64,000 nucleotides of DNA from Bradyrhizobium liaoningense (lineage in GTDB: Bacteria; Pseudomonadota; Alphaproteobacteria; Rhizobiales; Xanthobacteraceae), in contig NZ_JAFCJS010000001.1 in the NCBI RefSeq assembly GCF_018130825.1, positions 1,488,001 through 1,552,000 of the forward strand, in the 5' to 3' direction. A program made the position numbers and the translations under genes. This document shows, piece by piece, positions 6,954-15,453 of this stretch (its first letter is position 1; the number at the start of each line of letters is the position of its first letter). The notes beneath the pieces are model-generated. The model was not told where the DNA came from, made no database searches, and saw only the letters and a list, made by a program, of their open reading frames with translations.

Positions 6954-7702
6954 GACGTGGACTCATTAGCGCCGAGCCATAGCCTGATTGACGCGAGTTG
7001 GACGAAGGCGAGGTAATTGGCGGCAAGTTTGTCGTAGCGTGTCGCTACCCGACGACATTGCTTGATCCTGTTGAAGAACCGCTCAACTCGATTGCGAGCG
7101 CGATACAGGTAAGGACTGAAGCAGATCGGTCCGCTGCGATTGCTTTTCGGCGGGATGTTGGCCCATGCGCCTTTCTTGATCGCAAGTTCTCCAATCCAAT
7201 CGGCGTCGTAGCCACGGCCGCCAGCAGATCCAGGCTTCATACGTGACAGGAGTTTTCCAGCGAGCCGATTGTCGTGGGCCTCGCCAGGCGTCAGCGCAAG
7301 TCGGACCGGTAGGCCGTTTGTATCCACGACCGCATGAATCTTGCTGGTCAATCCGCCCCGTGACCGTCCCATGCATTGTCTTTTATTCCGGTTGATGCAG
7401 GCTCCATGTTGATGCACGCGGGCAATCGACGTGTCGATCATTTGCAGAGCGGGATCATGGGCGGCTGCCAAGGCCTTCATAATCGCCGCCCACACACCTG
7501 CTCGTCGCCAGCGAACGAAGCGATTGTAACAAGTCGTATACGGGAAGGCCTCTGGTAGATCGCGCCATGGCGCCCCGGATCGTAACACCCAGAAGATGCC
7601 GTTGAGTACACGGCGGTCATTCACCCGCGGTACGCCGCGCGGCTTGTTCGGCAACATTGGCCTTATGGCAGCCCACTCCCCGTCGGTGAGTTCGTAGCGC
7701 AT
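6950..7702 (-). CDS. IS5-family transposase, probably inactive
   Basis: A 250-residue transposase of the IS5/IS427 type, starting MRYELTDGEWAAIRPMLPN. The N-terminal domain contains W-x-L-R-S-G-A-P-W-R-D-L-P. The catalytic core has the first Asp (MIDTSIARVHQHG) and the Glu helix (RNRVERFFNRIKQ). The second catalytic Asp, normally in the motif L-A-D-R-G-Y-D-A-D, appears lost: here the sequence is S-A-G-G-R-G-Y-D-A-D. The stop codon uses the flanking CTAG. The ATG at 7735 is a possible alternative start but lies in the terminal repeat. Confidence 0.85.
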   Translation of the reverse strand: MRYELTDGEWAAIRPMLPNKPRGVPRVNDRRVLNGIFWVLRSGAPWRDLPEAFPYTTCYNRFVRWRRAGVWAAIMKALAAAHDPALQMIDTSIARVHQHGACINRNKRQCMGRSRGGLTSKIHAVVDTNGLPVRLALTPGEAHDNRLAGKLLSRMKPGSAGGRGYDADWIGELAIKKGAWANIPPKSNRSGPICFSPYLYRARNRVERFFNRIKQCRRVATRYDKLAANYLAFVQLASIRLWLGANESTS

Positions 7703-7740
7703 GATTCGAGCCCCCAGTTTGGGAGTTTGAATCACAGCTC
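6951..7740 (-). mobile_element. IS5-family insertion sequence (IS427-like group)
   Basis: An approximately 790-base element containing one transposase gene on the minus strand. The suggested ends are GACGTGGACTC at the left and, on the other strand, GAGCTGTGATTC at the right, which form an imperfect inverted repeat. The left flank is CTAG, a common IS5/IS427 target; no matching duplication is visible at the right, so the borders are approximate. A 38-base copy of the right end lies alone at 1989-2026. Confidence 0.75.
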
Positions 7741-7923
7741 GGAGCGCGGGCTCAATGTGAGCTTCCCGTCTAGGCGTTCGGACACTATCCGCCTGACAGC
7801 GGACCTATTCTGCTCACATTGAGTTTTGTAGCGTTTGACCCACAACAGACGATCGGTAGATCGCGTGCGGCCCAATTTCGTTGAAACGTTGGGAACGATT
7901 GGCCAGGTGATGCTTTGGGCCTA

Positions 7924-8100
7924 ATGGCTCCCGACTATCGAACGGTTCCAGACTATCGCCACCTGCAGTCAATATGCGAGCGACAGGCCGTCGCTACCAG
8001 TAATGATGAGGCTCGCAAAGCTATGGAGGAGATGGCCGAGGAGTATCGCAAGATGGCTGACACCCTTGAGCGCAAACTACAGGAACAACACCGCCACTAA
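7924..8100 (+). CDS. Small helical hypothetical protein
   Basis: A 58-residue protein starting MAPDYRTVPDYRHLQSI, followed by one long charged helix (ARKAMEEMAEEYRKMADTLE). The APDYRxxPDYRxL opening is, as far as I recall, typical of a small family in Bradyrhizobium. The role is unknown. Confidence 0.6.
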   Translation: MAPDYRTVPDYRHLQSICERQAVATSNDEARKAMEEMAEEYRKMADTLERKLQEQHRH

Positions 8101-8125
8101 GGCTCACCGGACGGTTTCGTTCGCA

Positions 8126-8311
8126 ATGGAGCGAACGATGGACTCTTTGAACAGCGATAGGTTGGCACCACAACCGTCCCAGGAGGACCGCCGCTGCCTT
8201 CGTTGCAACGCGCCGGCACACTGGCTTGCCACACTACTAGACACCCATACAAGGAAGACGGTCCGCATTTTCCAATGCGGCGAGTGTTGCGATGTTACTT
8301 GGGACGACTGA
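8126..8311 (+). CDS. Small zinc-ribbon protein
   Basis: A 61-residue protein with C-L-R-C near residue 24 and C-G-E-C-C near residue 52, the two knuckles of a zinc ribbon. The central part (PAHWLATLLDTHTRKTVRIF) has the strand pattern of these folds. It starts at the ATG at 8126, 25 bases after the preceding gene. Likely a small zinc-binding protein; partner unknown. Confidence 0.6.
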   Translation: MERTMDSLNSDRLAPQPSQEDRRCLRCNAPAHWLATLLDTHTRKTVRIFQCGECCDVTWDD

Positions 8312-8532
8312 AGGCTGGCCTCAAAGACGAAGTCCGGACCACGCGCCAAATTGTCGGCTCCATCGGGGTAGACCGGAAGCGGACGCCCGACTGTCCGAAT
8401 GGCGCTCATAACCCGGGACGGACATACCCAAAAATTTCGTTTCGCGCAGGGAACTGAAGCCCAGCCAACTGCATATTAGGACTGGAACTGTTGAACCCTA
8501 CGGATTAGGACCCGTAAGCACGAGGTTGTGTC

Positions 8533-8730
8533 ATGCAGCGTCGACGTTTCAAACAGACCCTTCCCCTTGAAACCCGCCTTACCGAAGAAGCGAAGCGCCT
8601 CCGCGAAAAAGCCAAGCTGCATCCGCCCGGCGCTCTCCGCGACGAACTCATCCGCAAAGCGCGACATGCCGAAACTGCCTCTCATATGAATGAGTGGCTG
8701 ACATCGCCGGGTTTGAAACCACCCGAATAG
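8533..8730 (+). CDS. Small basic hypothetical protein
   Basis: A 65-residue protein starting MQRRRFKQTLPLETRLTEEA, with a long basic helix and the end SHMNEWLTSPGLKPPE. I recall this as a very common short protein in Bradyrhizobium genomes, always without assigned function. The high Lys/Arg content would allow nucleic-acid contact. Confidence 0.65.
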   Translation: MQRRRFKQTLPLETRLTEEAKRLREKAKLHPPGALRDELIRKARHAETASHMNEWLTSPGLKPPE

Positions 8731-8783
8731 CATCACCTTTGACGCGCGACAGCTCCACGCCGGCTCGCGCTCGTGAGGCGCAG

Positions 8784-9002
8784 ATGAGGTTCATCCCTGA
8801 TGAAACTTATGTTGCGGCGCTTGCGCGATACCGCTCAATGGTGCGCCGACTTGAGGCTGGCAATTTGTTAACCAAAGAGTTGCTGGCGCGCTCCAAACGT
8901 GCGCTATCCAAATCGCGCGTATTGCTGGCGACGCCGGCTCCTAAGGTTTGGCCCGGTCGACAAGGTTTCAATCTATCGGAAGATAAAAATCCGACTGATT
9001 AA
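8784..9002 (+). CDS. Small hypothetical protein
   Basis: A 72-residue protein starting MRFIPDETYVAALARYRSMV, with a basic helical middle (ELLARSKRALSKSRVLLA). The frame is open back to 8694, but that would overlap the preceding gene, so ATG 8784 is preferred. No family recognised. Confidence 0.5.
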   Translation: MRFIPDETYVAALARYRSMVRRLEAGNLLTKELLARSKRALSKSRVLLATPAPKVWPGRQGFNLSEDKNPTD

Positions 9003-9047
9003 CATGTGTGGTGGCGAACCAAGTTGCGACCACTTCATCTTGGACCA

Positions 9048-9245
9048 ATGCTCGATCCCTTGCTTGCACGGGCCCAATTGGCCATCTTGGAAAATCGCAC
9101 CTTGCGGCGCGAGGCCAACTCGCTGAGGGACCAGATTGACGACGCACGCGCCAAGTTGCGCCTCAGCGTTTTCGAGATCCAGATGCTGCGTACGGAGTTC
9201 AAAGCCATACGCGAGGATCGCCACTGGGCCGCGTTCGTTGACTAG
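9048..9245 (+). CDS. Small coiled-coil hypothetical protein
   Basis: A 65-residue protein starting MLDPLLARAQLAILENRTLR. Nearly all of it is a heptad-like helix (REANSLRDQIDDARAKLRLS, VFEIQMLRTEFKAIRED), so a coiled-coil dimer is likely. The ATG at 9006 in the same frame is an alternative start. Function unknown. Confidence 0.6.
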   Translation: MLDPLLARAQLAILENRTLRREANSLRDQIDDARAKLRLSVFEIQMLRTEFKAIREDRHWAAFVD

Positions 9246-9477
9246 ATGTCTAGGTGTAGGCGAAGAGAGGCCCAGCCTGCGAGGTCACCTGTTGGCCACT
9301 TCAGTTGGCGCAGTGCAGCGACATGTCTGAAAGTTGGGGGTAGATTGGACGTGGCAGGCCAACTTCAAGAATGTCGAGATTGACCCGCAGCCGACCTGCA
9401 AGCGGCAGTTCCTGAATTGTACCGGGGTGGCGGTTCGTTCCTACTTCTTGGGGGGCTGTCCGTATTTGAACCGAGGT

Positions 9478-9687
9478 CTAGTTTTCCCTGAACTTGATGG
9501 TTGAGACCGGCCATCTTCCGTCGTGGCCCTTGATCGAAATCCGAAGCCCGTGCAATTCATCCAGCCAAACGTCCTCGACGGTGCCTGCCTGTCCGTCGGT
9601 AAGGGCGACGGCTTTGCCGACCAATTCGCATTGCGCCGCACCGTACTCATTCAAGATATTTGAGGCATGGTGCTTCACCGATGGCAT
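9478..9687 (-). CDS. Small beta-rich hypothetical protein
   Basis: A 69-residue protein starting MPSVKHHASNILNEYGAAQC. The rest alternates short strands (GKAVALTDGQAGTVEDVWLD, then LHGLRISIKGHDGRWPVSTI), like a PRC-barrel or SH3-like fold. The pattern G-x-A-V-x-L-T-D-G-x-A-G-x-V-E suggests a small barrel that binds a ligand or partner, but this is inference. Confidence 0.6.
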   Translation of the reverse strand: MPSVKHHASNILNEYGAAQCELVGKAVALTDGQAGTVEDVWLDELHGLRISIKGHDGRWPVSTIKFREN

Positions 9688-9732
9688 TGCGCCTCCATAT
9701 TCGGTGGGGCCGTCCGTGCTGTCCTGGTCGGC

Positions 9733-9933
9733 TCAACGGCGAAGCTTGTCCCAGTGCCCAGAACTGGGAATGATTGATGGCGACTGCTCGTCCAATTCGC
9801 GCAGCCGGTCGATTTGCGCTCTAAGGCTCCCCGGTAATTCCGTCTCTTCCTTCAGGAACGCGCGTAGTCTCCCTCCAATCTCTTGAACAATTGCTCGGCT
9901 GTGCTTGGGATCTATGTCAATGCGGTTGCGCAT
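9733..9933 (-). CDS. Small hypothetical protein
   Basis: A 66-residue protein starting MRNRIDIDPKHSRAIVQEIG, followed by GRLRAFLKEETELPGSLRAQ and a short tail. I recall close relatives in many Bradyrhizobium strains with the same start. The frame continues upstream to 10113, but the extension is not protein-like. Function unknown. Confidence 0.65.
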   Translation of the reverse strand: MRNRIDIDPKHSRAIVQEIGGRLRAFLKEETELPGSLRAQIDRLRELDEQSPSIIPSSGHWDKLRR

Positions 9934-10424
9934 AGGAGGCCTCGTTCGGGTAAGCGCCAGCATCGGCGCCCCCCTGACGCAGCTCTCCCGCTCGCGAGCG
10001 CGGCTGGCAATTCTGGAATGGAACCGGAGACCGCCGCTTTTGGCTATCTGTGCGAGCGCTTGTTGTTGAGAACAGCGGGTCCCGCGATAGGAACCTTTGG
10101 CTATCCGCGACATGCGCCGTGTAGTTTAACGGCGAGCGACGGTCTCATGATTCCAAAGTATTGACCGGAGCTTTCGTTCCCCGACTTCTGATCGTGACGG
10201 CGTTGGGCGGAAGAGGGAATTGATTAGAGCGGCCGAGCCGACGAATTGAGGAACTTGCAGCGTGGAATAGATGGAGACCTTTCATCGCGCTCGAACGGAT
10301 TGACGAGGATGCTTTTCGGACGGCGCGCAAGCGGACGTTCCGAGGCGAGGGTTAGATAGGGCTCTCGGAACCATTTCTCGGCGTGTCCGGTTAGTTACTG
10401 GGGGTCGACGGAGGAACCATCGCC
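9934..10424. other. Stretch without a supported gene
   Basis: About 490 bases. Frames on both strands are short and basic with no good start signals. I see no repeats. The final 30 bases contain the GGAGG ribosome site of the next gene (10410-10414). Confidence 0.4.
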
Positions 10425-10595
10425 ATGAGGATCGAATATCTTGCTGCAATTGCGATAGCGGCCTTTGTCGCCGGTACTGGACTTGCGGTCCATTCTGTCG
10501 GCTCGCTGCCGCCCGAGAAGCAGTCCACGCCCGTTGCCGCCCAATTGGCGCTCGTCGAGTCTGTGGATCCCTTTTTGCATCGGTCCGGTAGCTAG
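10425..10595 (+). CDS. Small exported or membrane-anchored protein
   Basis: A 56-residue protein starting MRIEYLAAIAIAAFVAGTGL, an N-terminal hydrophobic segment that could be a signal peptide or an anchor, followed by a short polar tail (PEKQSTPVAAQ). A strong GGAGG (10410-10414) lies about ten bases before the ATG and fixes the start. Function unknown. Confidence 0.6.
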   Translation: MRIEYLAAIAIAAFVAGTGLAVHSVGSLPPEKQSTPVAAQLALVESVDPFLHRSGS

Positions 10596-10858
10596 CGGCT
10601 AACGTAACTCAAAACGCCTTGGCAAGGCTGCCTCACTCATGAGGGGCATCGCGCTCGTTCGGCAGAGCGATCGGCTCCGAATTCACGGCCCCCAGCGCGT
10701 GCGACGATCAGTGCAAGGAACGTTGCAACACCTTTGCCTCACTCGCGCTCTGTCGGATTGAACGCAAGAATAGTTCCGCTGCTTCTGCTTCGCGTCCGCC
10801 CCTTCAGCGACCTCGGGAGACGTCCGCTTTCCCGCCGCTGTTAGGGGGTGAGCGGACA

Positions 10859-11011
10859 TCAGGCGGCCAGCCGCTTAATGATTACACAGCCTAGATCGCC
10901 TAACGCTCTCGCAGCTTCGATCTCGGCCGCCTTCTGATCGGCGAGCTCGAGTCCTTCTTCGTCGGGATAGAGGTCTTGGCCGTCTCTGATGCCGAAGTAG
11001 TACCGGGTCAT
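10859..11011 (-). CDS. Small DUF6894-like protein
   Basis: A 50-residue protein starting MTRYYFGIRDGQDLYPDEEG, then LELADQKAAEIEAARALGDL. The order R-Y-[YF]-F-x-x-R-D-G, a D-x-E-G turn, E-L and an Ala-rich helix is the signature of the small DUF6894 family common in Bradyrhizobium. The role is unknown. The start at 11011 is the first ATG of the frame with this motif. Confidence 0.65.
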   Translation of the reverse strand: MTRYYFGIRDGQDLYPDEEGLELADQKAAEIEAARALGDLGCVIIKRLAA

Positions 11012-11371
11012 CACAGCGCTCCTCTGCAGGCGGGAGCGCGCGTTGTCTCTCAGTCACCAACGCCCATAGTCGGCTGTTGTCGGTGATGCCTGACAATATG
11101 AGTAAGGCGACGACGTTCCAAGCTAAATTCCTTTTCGCTCAGAGCTTTCCTGGGGAACTCGTGATCGAACAGCGGATTGATTTGGACAGGCATGCGAGCA
11201 GCTGCGCCCGACGAAGCAATGGACGCAACTGTGATGGTGGCCAGCCATTACGATCGATCGATCTGTTCGCACGCGCTATTCGCCTCAGAAAATCAGGCTG
11301 CGAACGTGACCGGCAGGCGCAGTACTGGTGCTTTTGAGTCGCGCGCGTTCGTGCAATTTGAGGGCAACAAG
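11012..11371. other. Stretch without a supported gene
   Basis: About 360 bases. One plus-strand frame (11077-11337) is Cys/Arg-rich and not convincing. A segment near 11025-11090 (GCGGGAGCGCG, then CTCAGTCACC) resembles 1205-1235, each lying just upstream of a small minus-strand gene; this may be a shared upstream element. Confidence 0.35.
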
Positions 11372-11503
11372 ATGATGAAGGACGAACACGCGGCTCGGGC
11401 CTTGCGCCAGGCCAACGAGCTGTTCAAGCAGGTCGACGCGACGAAAGAGGTGAGTGACTACGAAAAAGCGCAACAGTCATTTCATGAAAACCGCGAGCGT
11501 TGA
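11372..11503 (+). CDS. 43-residue hypothetical protein
   Basis: A short acidic/basic helical protein starting MMKDEHAARALRQANELFKQ and ending SFHENRER. GAGGG lies about nine bases before the first ATG. The composition is that of a real amphipathic helical peptide. The frame continues upstream to 11177 without a credible start. Function unknown. Confidence 0.45.
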   Translation: MMKDEHAARALRQANELFKQVDATKEVSDYEKAQQSFHENRER

Positions 11504-11902
11504 AAGCGGAGCGATTGGCTCGCGAGGCCAAACCGAGTCGTCGACCTGATTAGGAACCCGTTCGTGCGCCGGCGGTACTCGACGTCTGGAATGGAGAGGC
11601 ACTCCAGTGGAAGAGGAGGGCCATCGTCAGCGCCCAAACGCTGACAGTTGAAGTCGCGATGTTTTGGGGGCGCACAAGCAACGATGCAGCCGACACGCAA
11701 TTTGCCTGCCTATCGGGCGAGGCTGAGTAGCGGCAAGGCGATCGTAACGTTCACGCCATCGTCGAGCCACGAAACCGGCGTGGCAACAAACATCGTTTGG
11801 CGAGAGCGCAGACGGCGGGCGCAGGTCATGCCACTATTCTGATGCTTGATGTATCGTAATCCTCCCATAAGATCGCGTGCGGGAGTATAAACCCTGCTCA
11901 GG
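11504..11902. other. Stretch without a supported gene
   Basis: About 400 bases between the small gene and the end of the integrase. Frames here overlap the integrase tail or are not protein-like. No hairpin terminator for the integrase is evident. Confidence 0.4.
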
Positions 11903-13258
11903 CTAGGCTGCCCGCCAAAATTCTTCTCGATCGAGATCGGTTGACGTCTCGAAATCCTGGGTTGCTCGTCGACCCGCTCCGTATCCCAGCCAATTCCGCA
12001 GGGCGCGATCATTTGTAAACGATGCCCCTAGAGCGGTGAACACTGTGCTACTGATCGCTTGTTGCTGGCTGCGTAGGTGATCTTCAAGAAGCTTGTGTCG
12101 AGTAACGTAGCCAGCATTAACGCCGGGGATCGAATGGTTCATCAAGAGCTTTGCATCGAACTCGGAGACACCAGCGGCTGTGGCGATGGTTCGAAATGTT
12201 TGACGTAGATCGTTCCCCCACTTCGAAAGCGTGTCTCGATCCTCCTTGGTTTCTGCTATGTGCCCTGACTCGCTGTCGGCGGGGAATACCCATTCTTTCG
12301 CTTGGGTCGGATACATCTTCATACCGAACCGAATTGCGCGAACGAGACACAGGATCATCTGCCGCGACAGCGGAATGTCGAAAGCCCGCTTCCTACCACC
12401 CTTGGGCTTTGAGATGTGCAGCGTTCGCCGCCGAAAATCAATGTGAGCCGGCTTAACCTCCTGCAACGCGGTTGGTCTGGACCCCGAAAGCAGCGTGAAC
12501 AAGTGGAATTCGCGGCGGACTGGATTGTCGAGGGTAGCCAACTCCGCGAACCATCCCTTCAGATCGCGGTTGCCCATTCCGGTGTCGCGGCGCTCCTCAC
12601 GGTTCCAGTCGACAGCGTCTGCGGGATTGTCGGGGGGCAGAGACCGGTTAGTCTTGCGGGCGTGATTGTAGATTGCGCGCAGCGTTCGCATGCTGCCGTT
12701 CGCCATGTACGGGCCATTCTTCTTAGTGGTCTCGTCGTGTTTCTTGGCCACTCGCGCCGGGTCCATTCCGAGCTCCCGCAACGGAGCGTCCAGCCAGTCA
12801 ATAAAGACCCGCTCGACGTGGTCGCGATAGCCACTTATCGTCTTTTCGCTCCGACCTTTCCTAATGAGATGGGCCTCCAGATATCGTTGCCAGGCCTCCC
12901 GAAGCGTTATTTCGGCCGCGGGCATACTATTCGGGACGGTTTCACCAGCGTTGGGCCGAACCTCTTCTTTCGCCGGTTTTGGGTGCTTCCCCTTACTGAT
13001 CTGGGCCAGGTATTCCTTCGCTGTCGCGCGCGCAGTCCGGGTCGACATCTCCGAAGTGTCCCCGATAGACACCCTGACAGATGAGGCGCGCTTTCCATTC
13101 TGTCGGAGATCGCCCTGGACCGTAAATGTCCGTTTTCGCTTTCCGACGACGACGAAGAAGCCCTTGAGCTCGGTGTCGCGCGCCAGATACCAGCCATCTT
13201 TTGGAGTAGGCAATTGGGCAATCGTTTTGTCGGTCAGGAGAATGCGAATGTCGGCCAT
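11903..13258 (-). CDS. Tyrosine recombinase (site-specific integrase)
   Basis: A 451-residue phage-type integrase that would catalyse integration and excision of the island at a tRNA gene. The N-terminal arm-binding region (MADIRILLTDKTIAQLPTPK) is followed by a SAM-like core-binding domain (about 140-230) and the catalytic domain. The active-site residues are visible: Arg in LLSGSRPTALQEV, Arg in the box N-D-L-R-Q-T-F-R-T, His in LLMNHS, and the nucleophilic Tyr in NAGYVT. The usual His of box II (H-x-L-R) is Asn here. The frame opens at 13369, but ATG 13258 gives the family start. The tRNA-Lys fragment lies 180 bases upstream. Confidence 0.93.
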   Translation of the reverse strand: MADIRILLTDKTIAQLPTPKDGWYLARDTELKGFFVVVGKRKRTFTVQGDLRQNGKRASSVRVSIGDTSEMSTRTARATAKEYLAQISKGKHPKPAKEEVRPNAGETVPNSMPAAEITLREAWQRYLEAHLIRKGRSEKTISGYRDHVERVFIDWLDAPLRELGMDPARVAKKHDETTKKNGPYMANGSMRTLRAIYNHARKTNRSLPPDNPADAVDWNREERRDTGMGNRDLKGWFAELATLDNPVRREFHLFTLLSGSRPTALQEVKPAHIDFRRRTLHISKPKGGRKRAFDIPLSRQMILCLVRAIRFGMKMYPTQAKEWVFPADSESGHIAETKEDRDTLSKWGNDLRQTFRTIATAAGVSEFDAKLLMNHSIPGVNAGYVTRHKLLEDHLRSQQQAISSTVFTALGASFTNDRALRNWLGYGAGRRATQDFETSTDLDREEFWRAA

Positions 13259-13437
13259 ATGAGTGTCCTGAGGCGCTAAAACGGTTCTCAAACGGTGATG
13301 ATGAATTGAGGTGTTTGAAGGTTTGAGTGCGAAGGACTGCGAAGCTATGCGAGAAAGGCCTGCAAACAAAAGGGGATTTGAGAAATCGTCGTAGTGTGGC
13401 GCGCGTTCAGAAACAGCAGCGAATTGATCGTGTTGAA

Positions 13438-13482
13438 CTCTTAATCAGCGGGTCCCAGGTTCGAGCCCTGGTGCGCCCACCA
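13438..13482 (+). other. 3' part of tRNA-Lys(CTT): attachment-site repeat
   Basis: This stretch holds the anticodon loop (CTCTTAA, anticodon CTT at 13440-13442), the T arm (CCAGG-TTCGAGC-CCTGG, 13455-13471), the 3' acceptor strand and an encoded CCA (13480-13482). No D arm or 5' acceptor strand lies before it, so it is a partial tRNA. Such fragments mark the far end of an element integrated in a tRNA 3' end; the intact tRNA-Lys should lie to the left, outside the window. Confidence 0.8.
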
Positions 13483-13718
13483 TATAAATCAATTGCTTGC
13501 AGCGATTGGGTATCAGAACGGGCTCTTCAACGGGTCGTTTTCGACGTCCAGCTGCGTCAGAAGCTCCTCGATCTTGCCAAACACGTCGAGCGCTCGTGGA
13601 CGGGCCGTTCGCGCCGACACAACCCGGCATCACGATCTCGCAGCTCTTCAATCAGCAAACGAAGATTCGGTGTCGCTGTCAGTCTTCGTCGTGATTTGGC
13701 ATTCCTTCCGCCCAAGCC

Positions 13719-14411
13719 CTAAAGCGTCGGCTCGAACTGGCAGTGCACGAGCATCTCGGAGACCGAGGCGTTGTTCGGCAGCATGAGTGCAGTTTCCACC
13801 AGGCGGGCGATGTCGCCGGGCTGGCTCATCTCGTGGCGGGGAATCTCGTCGTCGTTCAGCGTCATGTCGGTGGCAACATAGCCCGGGCAGATCACCGTCG
13901 CCCGAATGCCGGCCGCACGTCCTTCCCGGCGAATGCCGTGGGTGAGTGCGACCACGGCGAACTTGGTCATGGCGTAGCCGACATTGCTTCCAACGCGCTT
14001 GCCGGCGAGGGATCCCAGATTGACGACCCGGCCATGACCGCAGACGGCCAAATGAGGGAGGGTGGCTCTGACGAGGCGCAGGGGACCCTTGACGTTCACG
14101 CGCCACATTTCATCCAGCTCGTTCTCGCCCTCGTCGGAGACACGGACCTTCGGATTGATGCCGGCCGCATTGACGATGGCGTCGACGCCGCCCCACCGCG
14201 CGACCGTTGCGTTGACCCAGGCGATCGGGCTCTTGGCGTCTTCGGCATCATAGCGGTGGGTCATGAGCCTCTCGCTTTCGGCGAGACGGCTCGGATCGCG
14301 AAGCCCCGCCGATACGCGGAAGCCCGAGGCCAGCAGCCGGTCGACGACGGCGCGCCCGATGCCGCGCGAAGCCCCGGAGACCATGACGATCCGATTGCCG
14401 ACTTCCAACAT
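13719..14411 (-). CDS. Short-chain dehydrogenase/reductase
   Basis: A 230-residue classical SDR with an NAD(P)-binding Rossmann fold. Visible features are G-A-S-R-G-I-G (residues 13-19), N-A-A-G (81-84), Ser134, and the Y-x-x-x-K pair Tyr146/Lys150. The C-terminus is slightly short for the family. It oxidises or reduces a hydroxyl/keto group on an unknown small substrate. It is the first gene right of the island border and is divergent from the SDR at 14650. The N-terminal strand is followed by Gly-Leu-Arg-Asp-Pro, which with the nearby Arg would favour NADP, although this is weak evidence. Confidence 0.9.
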   Translation of the reverse strand: MLEVGNRIVMVSGASRGIGRAVVDRLLASGFRVSAGLRDPSRLAESERLMTHRYDAEDAKSPIAWVNATVARWGGVDAIVNAAGINPKVRVSDEGENELDEMWRVNVKGPLRLVRATLPHLAVCGHGRVVNLGSLAGKRVGSNVGYAMTKFAVVALTHGIRREGRAAGIRATVICPGYVATDMTLNDDEIPRHEMSQPGDIARLVETALMLPNNASVSEMLVHCQFEPTL

Positions 14412-14649
14412 CCTAGTCCGTCTCCCATGGCTGAGCGAAGCGCATCGCGAAATCTAAGGGGATGCGCGCGGCGACGAGTAAGAGAAATTCACTCTGCCTG
14501 CATCGGGTGTGCTTATGGCTCGCGCGCCCGACGAGTTTCGGCGGGATATTGGATGTCCTTATGAGGGCAGAACGAATCCGCTGTATGCGCGTGCCAATCT
14601 CCGCACGTAACTTTCCGCCGCTCTGGCTGACTGCAAGAGAGCCTTGCGG

Positions 14650-15453
14650 ATGGGATTTTCGGACTACCGAACGGCGTTGGTGACGGGCGCGTCCTCAGGT
14701 ATTGGGGCTGCGACGGTTCGGCGCCTCCGCGCCGAGGGGCTCGAGGTTCATGCGCTGGCGCGCGACGTTCGCCGGCTGGCCAGCCTGTCGGCCGAGACGG
14801 GATGTCACGCCTGTGCGGTCGATGTGAACGATCGCGACGCCTTGGAGCGCCTTGCGAGCTCGGCCGAATTCGATGTTCTCGTCAACAATGCCGGCCAGTC
14901 GCGGCGCGGCGATATCCTGGATACAGCGCCCGACGATGTCGACACGCTGGTCGACGTCAATCTGCGGGCGGTCCTGCACCTGACGCGGCTGATCGCACCA
15001 GGCATGGCGCGACGCAACCGCGGCCACGTGGTCAATGTCTCGTCGATCGCCGGCCACTATGCCTTCGGCGAGAACGCCACGACATTCAATTCATCCGTGG
15101 CCTATCACGCGACGAAGGCCGGCGTTCATTCGTTGTCGCAGCAATTGCGCGTCGATCTCTACGGCACCTGCGTTCGCGTTACCGAAGTCTCGCCCGGGCG
15201 CGTGGCGACGAGCATCTTCCAGAACCAGAACGCCGCCGACAATCCGGATGCCCGCTTCGTCGGCGGCTTCGAGACGCTCCAGTCCGAAGACGTCGCGGAT
15301 GCCATTGCGTTCGCGGTGGGATCGCCGGCGCGGATGAACGTCGCGATGATCGAGGTCGTACCCACGTTCCAGGTCGTCGGCGAACTGCGATTTGCGAGCC
15401 GATCCGAGGCTGCGCGCTTGAAAGACATGAGAAGTGGAGCTGACAATGCCTGA
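14650..15453 (+). CDS. Short-chain dehydrogenase/reductase
   Basis: A 267-residue classical SDR: G-A-S-S-G-I-G (13-19), N-N-A-G (79-82), Ser131/132, and Tyr152/Lys156 (Y-H-A-T-K). It is a close paralogue of the SDR at 27401-28159: the first 60 residues are nearly identical in pattern (MGFSDYRTALVTG), and both share LYGTxVRVTExSP. The start is ATG 14650; a TTG six bases earlier is less likely. Its end overlaps the aminotransferase start by eight bases, so the two are translated together. This suggests an alcohol-to-ketone step followed by amination or deamination. Confidence 0.9.
   Translation: MGFSDYRTALVTGASSGIGAATVRRLRAEGLEVHALARDVRRLASLSAETGCHACAVDVNDRDALERLASSAEFDVLVNNAGQSRRGDILDTAPDDVDTLVDVNLRAVLHLTRLIAPGMARRNRGHVVNVSSIAGHYAFGENATTFNSSVAYHATKAGVHSLSQQLRVDLYGTCVRVTEVSPGRVATSIFQNQNAADNPDARFVGGFETLQSEDVADAIAFAVGSPARMNVAMIEVVPTFQVVGELRFASRSEAARLKDMRSGADNA

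Noticed and set aside
10145..10330. Minus-strand 61-residue frame in the 9.9-10.4 kb gap
   Set aside because: Basic and Ser-rich, with no ribosome site and no conserved pattern.
13405..13482. Complete tRNA gene
   Set aside because: The 5' acceptor strand and D arm are absent before 13438, so only the 3' part is present.
13513..13640. Short minus-strand frame with a protein-like tail (LDVFGKIEELLTQLDVEND)
   Set aside because: It looks like the end of a gene cut by the island border, but no start or family is visible. It was too short to call.
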